64,000 nt of DNA from an uncultured Prevotellaceae bacterium (GCA_900318255.1 ONJX01000012.1:16184-80183); one strand, 5' to 3'; shown: positions 33,939-43,222, counted from the first letter of the stretch. Program-made: numbers and translations. Notes: generated from the sequence alone by a model not told the origin.

Positions 33939-35660
33939 ATGGCTGAAGCAGCAATCACACACGAGCAGCATTACGATCCTCTCGACATGAACAACTACAA
34001 GCTCGAGAAACTGCCCAAGATGCAGAAGTCGGGCTTCGAGAAGACGTTGCAACGCATAGGCGGGCCACTGGCAATCCTTGTCTTTGTGGTAATTTATTTC
34101 TTTGCCGACATCCCGTTTATCAACACAATCGACACTAACAAAGAGACCACCGAGCTTGCCGATGGCGCCGTGAAGCGCTATGAGGAGATGTATAAAAAAG
34201 CCGAGAAGAAAATCGCTGTAGTGATCGACAAAAGCGGCAAGGAAACCAAGCATGAGCTCTCACAAGCCGAGAAAGACGAGCTCACCGCCTCGACCCACGA
34301 CAACTTCTTGCGCATCAACTATGCTATGCTCGCAATATTTGCTGCCGCCATCATCCTGTGGATTACCGAAGCCATCCCCAACTATCTCACCTCGCTCATT
34401 GTCATCATGACGATAGTGCTCACCGGGGTGACGAACGACAAGGAGGCCTATGCTCAGCTGGGCCACCCCGTGATGTGGCTCAACATCCTGTCGTTTATCC
34501 TGGCAAGCATGCTCGTCAAGACGCAGGTAGCTAAACGCTTCGCACTATGGTTCGTGATAAAGTTTGGCAAGAGCACTAATGGCATAATCCTGAGTTTCAT
34601 CGTCATCAACATCGTGCTCTCGGCATTCATCTCGGCAACGACCGCCAAGGCCGCCATCTTGCTGCCCATCTTCATGGTGGTTGCTGCCATCTATGGTGCC
34701 AGCAAGGGCCATCGCAACAACTTTGGCCGCAACTTGGTGCTTCAAAACCTGTTTCAGATTAACCTCGGTGCCAACTCCTTCCTCACTGGCTCGGGAGCCA
34801 CCCTGCTTGCTGGTGCCCTCATTGGTGGAGCGCTAGGCATTGGCTCTATCAGCTATCAGAACTGGTTTATGGCGGCATTTCCCATGAATATCATCCTCAT
34901 CTTCATAGGCTGGTTTGTGGGCTCCAAAATTTTCTTCCCGCTCAAGAAGGAAGAGCGCGTGCCGCAAATTGAGGGCGGCATGGACCGCCTGCGCGATGAG
35001 CTACACAAGCTGGGCAAAATGAGCGGCGAGGAATACCGGGCGGTGGCCATCTTTGTGACAGTGCTCGCCTTATGGGCCACTGGCGATTATCATGGCATAG
35101 GGCAGACGGCAGTGGCCTTCATGGGCGCTGTGGTGGCTCTGCTGCCCAAGGTGGGCATCGTCAAGTGGAACGACGTGGATATACCATGGCACCTGCTGCT
35201 CTTCTCGGCGGGCGCTTACACCCTCGGAGCCGGCCTTGAGGCCACGGGCCTGCCAGGCACCATGATCAATGCCCTCTTTGGCGCTCTTGGCATAGGTGCA
35301 GGCACGCCATTCTGGGTGATATATCTCATCCTCACAGGAAGCATACTGCTGTTCTCGCTAATCTTTGAGTCAAAGACGATGCTCACCCTCATCTTTGTGC
35401 CCATCGCCATAGGCGTGGCACAAAGCAACGGCTACCCCATCATGAGCCTGGCATTCCCCGTGGCGCTGCTCGTGGGTCATGTGTATGTGCTGCCATTCAA
35501 CAGCAAGCCCGCTGCCCTGCTCTACACCACCAACCAGTACAGCATCAGCGACACCTTCAAGTTTGGCATCACCATGATGTTCATCAGCTGGCTGATGATA
35601 ATCTTATGGGGCGACACCGTGCTGAGGTGGTTTGGATATACCGACGGAGTGTTCTTCTAA
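33939..35660 (+). CDS. SLC13/DASS-family anion:sodium symporter
   Basis: This 573-aa inner-membrane protein has 11-12 helices and DASS-family motifs. There is a first helix at ~25-45, then an unusual hydrophilic insert of ~60 residues (Lys/Glu-rich, ~50-115) before helix 2. Later come 'FILASMLVKTQVAKRFALW', 'SAFISATTAKAAILLPI' (SNT-like site 1), 'NLGANSFLTGSGAT' and 'SKTMLTLIFVPIAIG'. Substrate may be dicarboxylate, sulfate or phosphate; the neighbours favour phosphate or another inorganic anion (inference). The ATG at 33939 follows PAL2; an upstream in-frame TTG at 33837 would translate PAL2 and is rejected. Confidence 0.85.
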   Translation: MAEAAITHEQHYDPLDMNNYKLEKLPKMQKSGFEKTLQRIGGPLAILVFVVIYFFADIPFINTIDTNKETTELADGAVKRYEEMYKKAEKKIAVVIDKSGKETKHELSQAEKDELTASTHDNFLRINYAMLAIFAAAIILWITEAIPNYLTSLIVIMTIVLTGVTNDKEAYAQLGHPVMWLNILSFILASMLVKTQVAKRFALWFVIKFGKSTNGIILSFIVINIVLSAFISATTAKAAILLPIFMVVAAIYGASKGHRNNFGRNLVLQNLFQINLGANSFLTGSGATLLAGALIGGALGIGSISYQNWFMAAFPMNIILIFIGWFVGSKIFFPLKKEERVPQIEGGMDRLRDELHKLGKMSGEEYRAVAIFVTVLALWATGDYHGIGQTAVAFMGAVVALLPKVGIVKWNDVDIPWHLLLFSAGAYTLGAGLEATGLPGTMINALFGALGIGAGTPFWVIYLILTGSILLFSLIFESKTMLTLIFVPIAIGVAQSNGYPIMSLAFPVALLVGHVYVLPFNSKPAALLYTTNQYSISDTFKFGITMMFISWLMIILWGDTVLRWFGYTDGVFF

Positions 35661-35723
35661 GTCTGGCATGTTGCGTTGGCAACGCAACTAACTCAACTAA
35701 AAACCGATAACTAAAAGCTCAAA

Positions 35724-37169
35724 ATGATACACATCAAGCCCAAAATACATGACAGCAACACGCTGGAGTTTAAAGTGGGATTCCTGCCTAACGACGGGAA
35801 GGCCCATGACGACTTCTACATGAACACGTGGATATTCATCCCCGAGCGACTTGATGTGAACCGCCACACCTACAGCAAGGACACCTTCTACTGCGACACG
35901 CTGTCCTACCTGCGCCTCATCACCCCGCGCTATGAGCTGCGCGAGCTCACCGACGAGCACTCGTTGCCATTCACGCGCATCAAGCAGGCGTGCCAGCGAC
36001 CAGTGAACGACCAAAAGGAGTTTGAGAACGAGGTGAAGATGTATGCCTCCATTGTCAAGAGCAGTGTGCGCGACGCTTATCTCAAAATCAGCCATCAGAG
36101 CAACGAAGATGTGCAGTACAGCCTCGCTTGCGACCTGGTGGAGCAAGTAAAGGCAGTAGCGCAGATGTATCGCTCGCTGCGTCACATCCTGCTTGAGAGC
36201 GATGATGGCAAGCAGGTGACAGTCTTCTACGACTTTGGCGACGAGTTTATCTCTAACATTATAGAGCAGCACCTGGGCCGCATCGTCAAGCTCCTAAACC
36301 CGCGTGAGCGCAGCAGTGGACCGCTGCTGTCGATGCTCACCCAGATGCTCGACAGCGAGCACAAGTATCGCAAGAGCCGCAATTATCTTGATGTGGAAGC
36401 CAAGAGCGCCGACGACAATCGCCAGTTTGTGTATCACGCCAGCCAGCTCAAGAAATACATCGAGAGCAACCTCTACCTCCCCACCCACAAACGCCGCAAC
36501 ACGGCATTCCTCGAGCAGGTGGCCTTTAGTGTGGCAGCAGGCATCTCGATGGTGTTTGCAACGGTGGTATCGTTCGCCTTTCAGCAGACCTACGGCAATT
36601 TCACGCTACCTTTCTTCATAGCCCTAGTCATCAGCTACATGTTCAAGGACCGCATCAAGGACCTGATACGCAATTACTTTGCCCACGGCCTGGGCAGCCG
36701 CTTTTATGACTACCTCATCACCATACGCGTGGGGCTTCGCAAGATTGGCAAGGTGAAGGAAGGCTTCGACTTCGTGTCGCCGCAAGATGTGTCGCGACAC
36801 GTCAACGAGAAACGCGCCCGCAAGAACCCGCTAGTGGTTAACCGTGGCGTGGATGAGCAGGTGATACAATACCGCAAGCGCGTGCACCTGCGGCGCAAGG
36901 CCGTGGATCAACTCTCGGCCTACCCCATCAACGGCATCAACAACATAGTGCGCTTTAACCTCGCAGGTTTCATGCGCAAGATGGACAACCCCACGGTGCC
37001 ACTCTACGTGAACCAAGGCGATGCCGCCTGCCATTACACCGATGGCGACAAGTCTTACTACCTAAATTTCGTGATTCAATGCAAATATGAGGACAAGAGC
37101 GAGTACAAGCGCTACCGCGTGTGCTTGCGACGCGACGGAATACAAAGCATAGAGGAGAAACATCAATGA
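35724..37169 (+). CDS. Hypothetical protein with central membrane hairpin
   Basis: This 481-aa protein has no family I recognise. The N-terminal ~255 residues are soluble with mixed alpha/beta and long helices ('EFENEVKMYASIVKSSVRDA', 'LVEQVKAVAQMYRSLRHILL'). Two hydrophobic helices lie at ~270-310 ('FLEQVAFSVAAGISMVFATV', 'LPFFIALVISYMF'), followed by a basic region (~315-400) and a strand-rich end ('YYLNFVIQCKYED'). There is no signal peptide, so both ends are probably cytoplasmic with a membrane hairpin between. The next gene overlaps by ATGA, showing coupling with a lipoprotein. Its place after CYTH and SLC13 genes gives a weak link to anion metabolism. Confidence 0.75.
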   Translation: MIHIKPKIHDSNTLEFKVGFLPNDGKAHDDFYMNTWIFIPERLDVNRHTYSKDTFYCDTLSYLRLITPRYELRELTDEHSLPFTRIKQACQRPVNDQKEFENEVKMYASIVKSSVRDAYLKISHQSNEDVQYSLACDLVEQVKAVAQMYRSLRHILLESDDGKQVTVFYDFGDEFISNIIEQHLGRIVKLLNPRERSSGPLLSMLTQMLDSEHKYRKSRNYLDVEAKSADDNRQFVYHASQLKKYIESNLYLPTHKRRNTAFLEQVAFSVAAGISMVFATVVSFAFQQTYGNFTLPFFIALVISYMFKDRIKDLIRNYFAHGLGSRFYDYLITIRVGLRKIGKVKEGFDFVSPQDVSRHVNEKRARKNPLVVNRGVDEQVIQYRKRVHLRRKAVDQLSAYPINGINNIVRFNLAGFMRKMDNPTVPLYVNQGDAACHYTDGDKSYYLNFVIQCKYEDKSEYKRYRVCLRRDGIQSIEEKHQ

Positions 37170-37537
37170 AAACAATAGTGAGTATAGCAGTTGCGGCGAC
37201 TATGGCGATAGCGCTCGCAGCATGTGCCAACAAGAGCACAGTAAACATCCTTATCGCCAACGAGCACACCAGCGACACGACCCATGTGGTGGTACACATC
37301 GCCATTGATGAGATAATGCAGCACGTTGATGCCCCAAGCATCGACTCGCTCACCCTCCTCAACGAGAGAAATCAACCTGTGGCCTTCACCATCACCCCCG
37401 ATGGCAAGAACATAGAGTTTGCGGTGCCCATCGTCAAGGCACGCTCACAAAAAAACTACTCCCTCAACACCAGCAACCCCAGCCTTAGCGACAACCTTTT
37501 CTCATTCCGCACCACAAGCATCAATGTGAAGCTGTAG
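37166..37537 (+). CDS. Small lipoprotein (DUF4861-start-like)
   Basis: This 123-aa lipoprotein ('MAIALAACANK', Cys19) has a single beta domain: 'VNILIANEHTSDTTHVVVHI', 'IDSLTLLNERNQPVAF' and 'NIEFAVPIVKARSQKNYSL'. The order resembles the first ~100 residues of DUF4861-type proteins ('I-x-V-x-N...E', 'V-x-D-x-x-G-x...Q'), but the rest of that family is absent, so it could be a stand-alone adaptor. It overlaps the upstream stop by ATGA. Confidence 0.7.
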   Translation: MKTIVSIAVAATMAIALAACANKSTVNILIANEHTSDTTHVVVHIAIDEIMQHVDAPSIDSLTLLNERNQPVAFTITPDGKNIEFAVPIVKARSQKNYSLNTSNPSLSDNLFSFRTTSINVKL

Positions 37538-37699
37538 AAGCGACATGCCCAATGGTAGAGTCACACAATCATTTACCATTGCCTCTAGTCCCATAACTCA
37601 TCTATAGCGAAGGCGAGCAGTATCAACTCGCTTAGAATGTCAGCCACCACACAAAAAAACATATTCTTTGATATATTTGTTGTTTTTCTTTTTTTTAAA

Positions 37700-37707
37700 T
37701 AACTTTG
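37700..37707 (+). promoter_or_regulatory. -7 box for the engB unit
   Basis: TAACTTTG fits TAnnTTTG; preceded by a T-rich -33 region. The ~105-nt leader contains 8-bp words (AGCTCATT, TGCTTGTT, AACTCGTT). Confidence 0.65.
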
Positions 37708-37814
37708 TAACCGAGAAAATCGTGTCCTCAATTTTGACTGAGGGCTCAAGGTAATGCCATTGCCTTGCCAGCTCATTTGCTTGTTAACTCGTTAGCTAAG
37801 AAACAATAAGAAAA

Positions 37815-38417
37815 ATGAATATCAAGACTGCTAAATTTGAGATTAGTAACTCCGACTGCGCCAAGTGCCCAGCGGGCAACAGGCCAGAGTATGCCTTCAT
37901 TGGGCGGTCCAATGTGGGCAAGTCGTCGCTCATCAACATGCTCACCAATAACAAAGGGCTTGCCAAGACATCTTCAACGCCTGGTAAGACCCTTCTCATC
38001 AACCACTTCCTCATCAACGACGAGTGGTATATCGTTGACCTGCCAGGTTATGGCTATGCCAGGCGCAGCAAGGACAGCCGCGAGCAGCTCAAGAAAATCA
38101 TCGAGGACTATGTGCTCGAGCGTGAGCAGATGACCAACCTCTTTGTGCTCATCGACTGCCGCCTCAAGCCACAGAAGATTGACCTGGAGTTCATGGAGTG
38201 GCTCGGCGAGAACGGTGTGCCGTTCAGCATAGTGTTCACCAAGCTCGACAAGCTGGGCAAGGTGGCTGGCGCACAAGCTATTGCCGCCTACAAGCGCCAC
38301 CTGCTGCACACCTGGGAGGAGCTGCCACCAGTGTTCATGACCTCGAGCGAGGACGGTCGCGGCCGCGAGGAAATCCTCAACTACATTGAACAGATAAACC
38401 AATCACTGGAACAATGA
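37815..38417 (+). CDS. engB: Ribosome-biogenesis GTPase EngB/YihA
   Basis: This 200-aa GTPase is needed for late 50S ribosome assembly. It shows G1 '[12 protein letters not shown]' (~31-42), switch-I Thr in 'TSSTPGKT', G3 'DLPGYG' (~75), G4 'TKLDK' (~140) and G5 'SSED' (~175). Length and motif spacing are as in YihA/YsxC. Its stop overlaps the start of the following sialidase-like gene as ATGA (38414-38417), an unexpected coupling of a housekeeping GTPase with a secreted protein. Confidence 0.97.
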   Translation: MNIKTAKFEISNSDCAKCPAGNRPEYAFIGRSNVGKSSLINMLTNNKGLAKTSSTPGKTLLINHFLINDEWYIVDLPGYGYARRSKDSREQLKKIIEDYVLEREQMTNLFVLIDCRLKPQKIDLEFMEWLGENGVPFSIVFTKLDKLGKVAGAQAIAAYKRHLLHTWEELPPVFMTSSEDGRGREEILNYIEQINQSLEQ

Positions 38418-39568
38418 AACGTGTGTCAATGCTGCTTGCCGCATTGCTAGCCATAGTCATGGTTGCGAGCGCAAAGCCATCAGCACAAAGCATCAAGAAG
38501 TTGAAAGACGTGGTGATATACCGCGACTCGATGTATTACTCGGCATTCCCCTCGGTGGTGAAACTCGATGACGGCAGGCTGCTGGTGGCCTTCCGCCGCG
38601 CTCCCAACCACCTGATGATGGGCTTTGACCGATACAGCCACATCGACCTCAACAGCCAGCTCGTGAGCGTGACATCGAGCGACGGCGGCAACACTTGGAC
38701 AACCGAGCCACGGCTCATGTTTGCCCATCCATACGGAGGTTCACAGGATCCTTGCATGATAAAGCTCAACAATGGCGACATACTGTGCACCAGCTACTTG
38801 TGGGTGCAGTTAGGCAAGAACCTGCTTGAGGAATACAAGGGCCGAGTTGTGGGCGATGGCAACTACACCTTTGCTGGAGGCTACCTGATTCGCTCCACCG
38901 ATGACGGAAAGACCTGGGAGGGTCCACTTGACCCGGGTTCGCCCCTGCCTGTGGAGAACCGCACGACAATGCTGGGAAAGATGTCACTCTACAACCGCGG
39001 CGCACTGTGCCAGGGCAATGACGGCACCATCTATTGGGCTGTGGCGTGCGATAATCCTCATGGCGGGTTCTCGGTATATCTTGTTAAGTCAAGCGACAAT
39101 GGCGTGACCTGGCAATATTGCTCCACCATTGCCGATGACCCTAAGATAAGCTTCAACGAGACCTCGATAATTCAAACTCCCGGTGGCGACCTCGTGGCCT
39201 TCATGCGCAGCTTCGACCTTGACGACCATGCCTGCATAGCACGCTCTAGCGATGGCGGCAAGTCGTTCACTTGGAGCGACATGGGTTTTCAGGGGCATCC
39301 CCTCAACGCGCTGCGGCTGCCCGATGGCCGCTGGCTGCTCACCTATGGCTACCGCCACAAGCCTTACGGCATCAGAGCACGCATCATGGATGCCGAGTGC
39401 CACACCTGGAGTGACGAGATAGTGCTGCGCGACGATGGCGGCAGCACCGACCTGGGCTACACTTGGCCGGTGCTCATCGATGACCATCATGCGCTAGTGG
39501 TGTATTATTTCAACTACGATGGCAGTAAGGGCACGCGAGGCATAGAGGGGACAATTATTGAATTCTGA
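38414..39568 (+). CDS. Sialidase-superfamily (BNR/Asp-box) secreted protein
   Basis: This 384-aa protein has a signal peptide ([20 protein letters not shown]) and a six-bladed propeller of the sialidase superfamily. Four Asp-boxes are visible: 'SSDGGNTW', 'STDDGKTW', 'SSDNGVTW' and 'SSDGGKSF'. An early '[11 protein letters not shown]' supplies an Arg, and '[16 protein letters not shown]' lies before blade 3. Exo-alpha-sialidase activity cannot be confirmed: the usual FRIP motif is not clear and the full Arg triad cannot be placed by eye. It could act on other glycans. It is translated coupled to engB and followed by PAL3. Confidence 0.82.
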   Translation: MKRVSMLLAALLAIVMVASAKPSAQSIKKLKDVVIYRDSMYYSAFPSVVKLDDGRLLVAFRRAPNHLMMGFDRYSHIDLNSQLVSVTSSDGGNTWTTEPRLMFAHPYGGSQDPCMIKLNNGDILCTSYLWVQLGKNLLEEYKGRVVGDGNYTFAGGYLIRSTDDGKTWEGPLDPGSPLPVENRTTMLGKMSLYNRGALCQGNDGTIYWAVACDNPHGGFSVYLVKSSDNGVTWQYCSTIADDPKISFNETSIIQTPGGDLVAFMRSFDLDDHACIARSSDGGKSFTWSDMGFQGHPLNALRLPDGRWLLTYGYRHKPYGIRARIMDAECHTWSDEIVLRDDGGSTDLGYTWPVLIDDHHALVVYYFNYDGSKGTRGIEGTIIEF

Positions 39569-39572
39569 TTAA

Positions 39573-39612
39573 TTCAAGTTTCTAAATTTAGAAACTTGAA
39601 GTTTAGTGGTTA
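39573..39612. repeat. PAL3 palindrome, copy 3 (perfect 28-bp dyad)
   Basis: Positions 39573-39600 form a perfect palindrome with half-site TTCAAGTTTCTAAA, followed by GTTTAGTGGT. The tail matches the other PAL3 copies. Confidence 0.8.
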
Positions 39613-39660
39613 GCGTCGTCAACTCAAAAACTCAAAACTCACAACTCACAACTAAGAACT
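39613..39660. repeat. 7-bp word array (AACTCAC) abutting a start codon
   Basis: Units AACTCAAA, AACTCAA, AACTCAC, AACTCAC, AACTAAG, AACTATG. The ATG of the nitroreductase gene (39661) lies within the last word. Confidence 0.7.
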
Positions 39661-40203
39661 ATGAATTACCAGCAGAGCATTTTCCTAAAGCGTCGAAGTT
39701 GTCGCAAGTTTACCGACGAGCCACTCGACGCAAACCAAGTGAAAGCCATTGTCGAGGCGGGACTCCTGGCACCCACGAGCATGAACCGTAGGCCATGCCA
39801 GTTCACGCTGGTCGATGACAAAGAACTGCTTGAGCAACTATCACATTGTAAGCCACATGGTGCCGAATTGCTGGCGGGATGTGCCTTGGCCGTGGTAGTC
39901 AGCGCCAACCCAAGCATCAGCGATGTGTGGGTGGAAGATGCCGCCATTGCGTCAAGCTACATTCAGCTGCAGGCCGAATCGTTTGGCTTGGGCACATGCT
40001 GGGTGCAGGTGCGCAATCGCATGTACGACAACGAGGAGACCTCAAGCGAATGGGTGAAAAACCTGCTTAACATGCATGGCGCAGAGCATGTGGTGAGCAT
40101 AATTGCCATTGGCCACAAAGACGCGCCTCGCCCACAGGCAACTCTCAACAACCTGCAATGGGAAAAGGTTCATATAGGAATATGGAAGGAGGAAGAGAAA
40201 TGA
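39661..40203 (+). CDS. Nitroreductase-family flavoprotein
   Basis: This 180-aa FMN-dependent oxidoreductase shows 'RRSCRKFTDEPLDANQVKAI' (FMN phosphate-binding Arg/Ser), 'AGLLAPTSMNRRPCQF' (FMN), 'DAAIASSYIQLQAESFGLGT' and a C-terminal 'VSIIAIGH'. It is shorter than NfsA/NfsB but usual for the small Bacteroidota/Clostridia group. The substrate is unknown. Its start is embedded in a 7-bp array. The stop overlaps the next gene as ATGA. Confidence 0.9.
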   Translation: MNYQQSIFLKRRSCRKFTDEPLDANQVKAIVEAGLLAPTSMNRRPCQFTLVDDKELLEQLSHCKPHGAELLAGCALAVVVSANPSISDVWVEDAAIASSYIQLQAESFGLGTCWVQVRNRMYDNEETSSEWVKNLLNMHGAEHVVSIIAIGHKDAPRPQATLNNLQWEKVHIGIWKEEEK

Positions 40204-40973
40204 AAAAGCAACGTGTGGTGATGCTTGGCTCAGGCAATGTAGCCACTAGCCTTGCTATGGCGCTCAAAGACAATTGCGAGGTAGTTCAAATCTATAGTCG
40301 CAGCATTGATAATGCCCGCGAGCTTGCCCAGAAAGTGGATTGCGAGGCCATCAATGACATGAAAAAACTAGACAAAAAGGGCGATATTTACATCATCTCG
40401 GTAAAAGATGATGCCATAGCAAGCGTGATAGACGCCACCCCCAACAATGGAGCCTTGTGGCTACACACTTCGGGGTCAACGCCCATAGAGGTGTTTAAAG
40501 GCAAGCGAGAGCGATATGGAGTGTTCTACCCTATGCAGTCGTTCAGCAAGAGCCGCATAGTTGACATGAGTGAGGTTCACATCTTCATTGAGGGAAACAG
40601 CGACAAGGCGACTCGTGAAATCAACGATTTCGCCTCTTGTCTCTCCGAGAATGTCCACAAGGCAACCAGCCAAGAGCGCCAACAGCTTCATGTGGCGGCA
40701 GTCTTTGCCTGCAACTTCGCCAACCACATGTTCACCCTCGCTAGCGAGGTGCTAGGCGAGGCAGGGTTGCCCTTCGAGGCCATGCTGCCACTAATCAAGA
40801 GCACCATCGAGAAACTCGACCACATGACACCACAAGCGTCACAAACCGGTCCCGCCGCCCGCGGCGACACCAAGATAATAGAAAAACACTTCTCGTCATT
40901 AAATGGCGACAAGCGTGAAATCTACAGAATACTCTCCGAGAGCATTTTGAGAAGGAAAGGATTCACATCTTAA
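40200..40973 (+). CDS. Rossmann-fold DUF2520 protein
   Basis: This 257-aa protein has an N-terminal NAD(P)-binding fold ('VVMLGSGNVATSLAMAL', glycine-rich loop; 'IYSRSIDNARELAQ' as second strand) and 'GALWLHTSGSTPIEVF', then 'GVFYPMQSFS'. The C-terminal all-helical DUF2520 domain (~125-257) has 'HVAAVFACNFANHMFTLASE'. Family members resemble ketopantoate/F420-dependent reductases, but the reaction is unknown. The ATG at 40200 overlaps the nitroreductase stop (ATGA); an upstream in-frame ATG at 40158 lies in the nitroreductase gene and is rejected. Confidence 0.9.
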   Translation: MKKQRVVMLGSGNVATSLAMALKDNCEVVQIYSRSIDNARELAQKVDCEAINDMKKLDKKGDIYIISVKDDAIASVIDATPNNGALWLHTSGSTPIEVFKGKRERYGVFYPMQSFSKSRIVDMSEVHIFIEGNSDKATREINDFASCLSENVHKATSQERQQLHVAAVFACNFANHMFTLASEVLGEAGLPFEAMLPLIKSTIEKLDHMTPQASQTGPAARGDTKIIEKHFSSLNGDKREIYRILSESILRRKGFTS

Positions 40974-41018
40974 TCTAGAAGTTCTAGGCAATCTATATAA
41001 TCTAGAAATTAATCATCT
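40972..41018. repeat. 8/9-bp word array (ATCTAGAA) between convergent genes
   Basis: AATCTAGA, AGTTCTAG, AATCTATA, AATCTAGA, CATCTAGA and similar words. The stop codons of both convergent genes (40973 and 41017) lie at its edges. Confidence 0.6.
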
Positions 41019-41784
41019 AGAACTTGAACAGATACCCTACTCCAATGACGTGAGAGTCGCGGTTGTTGTAGCAGTCGTCGTCGGTGATATCCACATAGCG
41101 GTAATACACCTCAACCTGGTCGTGCTTGCTTAGCTTGAACTCGCAGCCAGCGGTGTAGCGCATCTTCTCTAGGCCTTTTGACAGATACATCTCCACCGAG
41201 ACGAAAGGCTCATACCAAGCTTTTTTCTTGTCGTAAGACACCATCAGGCGTGTCCTCGACACATGTTTGCTCTTGGCTTTCTTGGGCTCGAGGCGGTCGT
41301 GAGCCCAGTCGTAGGTCACGTCGGGCACCTCGTGCCGATAGGTGTATTGCCAGCGCTCACGCAGCGAGAACTTGAAGCGTCCAGCCTTGTAACTACCTGT
41401 TGCCGAGAGAAACACACGGTGCTTCGACCCCCAAAAGGCCTCGGTCTCCTCTTGCTTTTCCTCGTTCCACTCGGCAAGCGAATAGTCGCGCATGAACTTG
41501 TAGCCAGCGTCTAGCTTGAGCCACGACAGCGGCTTGTAATCGGCGGTCAGAGCCACGTTCCAGCGGCTGGGAGCGCCCCATCTCTTGCCTGCCTCAATGT
41601 TGTCCTTGAGGCGATATTCAAACTCGAGCCCCAGGCTCCACTTCTTGTTGATTTTCTTCTCGGCGCCCATAGTCATCCAGAGCCCGAAGTCCTTGCCTTC
41701 CTTGCCATTAAATTGTGCACTTGCCGGCAGCGCTACCAGCAGCGTTAGAGCCACAGCAGCAACACATCTCACTAAATTTCTCAT
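41017..41784 (-). CDS. DUF2490 outer-membrane protein
   Basis: This 255-aa protein has a signal peptide ('ALTLLVALPASAQF') and a 12-strand barrel pattern matching DUF2490: 'DFGLWMTMGAEKKINKKWSL' opening, 'LGLEFEYRLKDN', 'NVALTADYKPLSWLKLDAGY', 'FKFSLRERWQYTYRH' and final 'SHVIGVGYLFKF' with terminal Phe. The family occurs in Bacteroidota often next to DUF4956/VTC genes; here it overlaps DUF4956 by ATGA. Role unknown, possibly a pore or anchor linked to polyphosphate metabolism. Confidence 0.88.
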   Translation of the reverse strand: MRNLVRCVAAVALTLLVALPASAQFNGKEGKDFGLWMTMGAEKKINKKWSLGLEFEYRLKDNIEAGKRWGAPSRWNVALTADYKPLSWLKLDAGYKFMRDYSLAEWNEEKQEETEAFWGSKHRVFLSATGSYKAGRFKFSLRERWQYTYRHEVPDVTYDWAHDRLEPKKAKSKHVSRTRLMVSYDKKKAWYEPFVSVEMYLSKGLEKMRYTAGCEFKLSKHDQVEVYYRYVDITDDDCYNNRDSHVIGVGYLFKF

Positions 41785-42449
41785 TTCATTTCTTCTTTTG
41801 GTATTTTTATCATTCGGTCAACGCTGTTGCTGCCCTTGTCGGTGCTGCGGTAGTGTACTCTGAGCACCGCCATGTCGCGCAGCATGTCAATGGCACCCAC
41901 CTCCACCTTAGTAATATCGAGGCCAGTGCGCTTCTTCAGGTCAGCAACAAGCTCGTTGCGCTTGTCGGGAGTGATGAGCTCTATTTTGTCATACTGGATG
42001 AGCTTCACAGCATCGGTCTTGAGACGCCACTCGCATATCACAATAGCCACCACCACTATCAGATTGGTGATTATCAGCTCAATAATAGGCATCGTTGATG
42101 CCAGGGCATTGACCACAGCTAGAGCAATAATAATGAACAGATAGGTCATCTCGCGCACCGGCATCGTGTCGGTGCGGTATCGCATGATGCTGAAGATGCC
42201 AAACAAGCCTATGCCAAGACCTATTCCTGCCTTTCCCTTCATGTCCTCGAGGACGAAAATCATGAAGAACACTAGGAAGAAGATCGACACGCTGATGAGC
42301 ATAAATGTGAAATAGAAGTCACGGCGCTTGCTCTTGCGGTAATACAGGCGGTCGATAATTACCCAGCTCACTACAATGCAGATAAGAAATCTTATCAGCA
42401 TCTTAAAATATTCGGGCGACAAGCCCATTATAAATTCTGGCTGTTTCAT
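41781..42449 (-). CDS. DUF4956 membrane protein
   Basis: This 222-aa protein has four membrane helices (~12-32, 44-62, ~75-90, ~103-140) and a cytoplasmic ferredoxin-like C-terminal domain (~150-222, 'IELITPDKRNELVADLKKRT', 'LDITKVEVGAIDML'). It matches DUF4956, which from established genome context accompanies VTC-type polyphosphate polymerases. The start is 23 nt after the VTC gene stop; the stop overlaps DUF2490 by ATGA, so the three form one operon. Confidence 0.9.
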   Translation of the reverse strand: MKQPEFIMGLSPEYFKMLIRFLICIVVSWVIIDRLYYRKSKRRDFYFTFMLISVSIFFLVFFMIFVLEDMKGKAGIGLGIGLFGIFSIMRYRTDTMPVREMTYLFIIIALAVVNALASTMPIIELIITNLIVVVAIVICEWRLKTDAVKLIQYDKIELITPDKRNELVADLKKRTGLDITKVEVGAIDMLRDMAVLRVHYRSTDKGSNSVDRMIKIPKEEMK

Positions 42450-42472
42450 AGCTTAAACAATATTATGGTTTA

Positions 42473-43222
42473 TCATGCATCCCTCTCGATGAGGCGATGC
42501 ACATAGTGAATTTTCTCTTTCAGGCGGTTCTGCTTCACCAGGGGGTTGGTCAGTGCCGTGCCTATGCAATACTTGCTGAACCCGTGAGGATGAATGTGCA
42601 GGTCGCGAAGCATGGCCAGCAATGGTGACGGCACATTGCCATCGCGCTTGAGCTCTATTATCACCACCTGCTCCAATGCCTTGTCAAGGCCTGTGCCAAA
42701 GTTGTGGTAGCGCAATTCGGTGTCGATGGTCACCCGCTCGGTCTTGCCCTTGTTAACAAGAGTGATGCGGCTGAACCAGTTGCGCAAGGCGGGTCTCAAG
42801 GTGTCGATGTCATACCAGCACAATGGCTCCAAAAACCGATGCTTTTCTTCTCCGGCGATGTCGAAGCCGGTGATAGCGATGCGTTTCTTGCGGGTGCGGC
42901 GGTGGTTGTTCTTGTTTTTCACCTCAAGGAAAGTAAGCCCCGAGTCAACATATTGCCTTGCTCTCACCTTTTGCCGCCCCAGACAGCCATTGTGATGTGT
43001 GATGTACATGTCGAGGGCTGGCGTGTCGTAGTAGAGTGTGGTGTAAGCACTAGAGCGCTTGCCGTCAATCTCCTGCATGAAATAATCGTCATGTGCCATC
43101 CTCAAGAGCCTCACAAGCTGTGGCATGGTGGTAACAAACTTAGTATCAACACGATTCATCAGCTTGACGCTACTCATAGCATCAAGACTTATAGAGTCAA
43201 AACCATTGATAATCGTGTTCAT
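42473..43222 (-). CDS. VTC-domain polyphosphate polymerase
   Basis: This 249-aa cytoplasmic protein has the tunnel fold of VTC4: 'MNRVDTKFV' (basic residue at tunnel entry), 'SSAYTTLYYDTPALDMYITH', 'RQKVRARQYVDSGLTFLEVK' with paired Arg/Lys, a basic run 'NHRRTRKKRI', 'VTIDTELRYHNF' and 'VVIIELKRDG' (metal-binding Glu). It is expected to make or bind polyphosphate. It heads the operon with DUF4956 and DUF2490 and has its own promoter at 43287. Direction of reaction cannot be told from sequence. Confidence 0.9.
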   Translation of the reverse strand: MNTIINGFDSISLDAMSSVKLMNRVDTKFVTTMPQLVRLLRMAHDDYFMQEIDGKRSSAYTTLYYDTPALDMYITHHNGCLGRQKVRARQYVDSGLTFLEVKNKNNHRRTRKKRIAITGFDIAGEEKHRFLEPLCWYDIDTLRPALRNWFSRITLVNKGKTERVTIDTELRYHNFGTGLDKALEQVVIIELKRDGNVPSPLLAMLRDLHIHPHGFSKYCIGTALTNPLVKQNRLKEKIHYVHRLIERDA

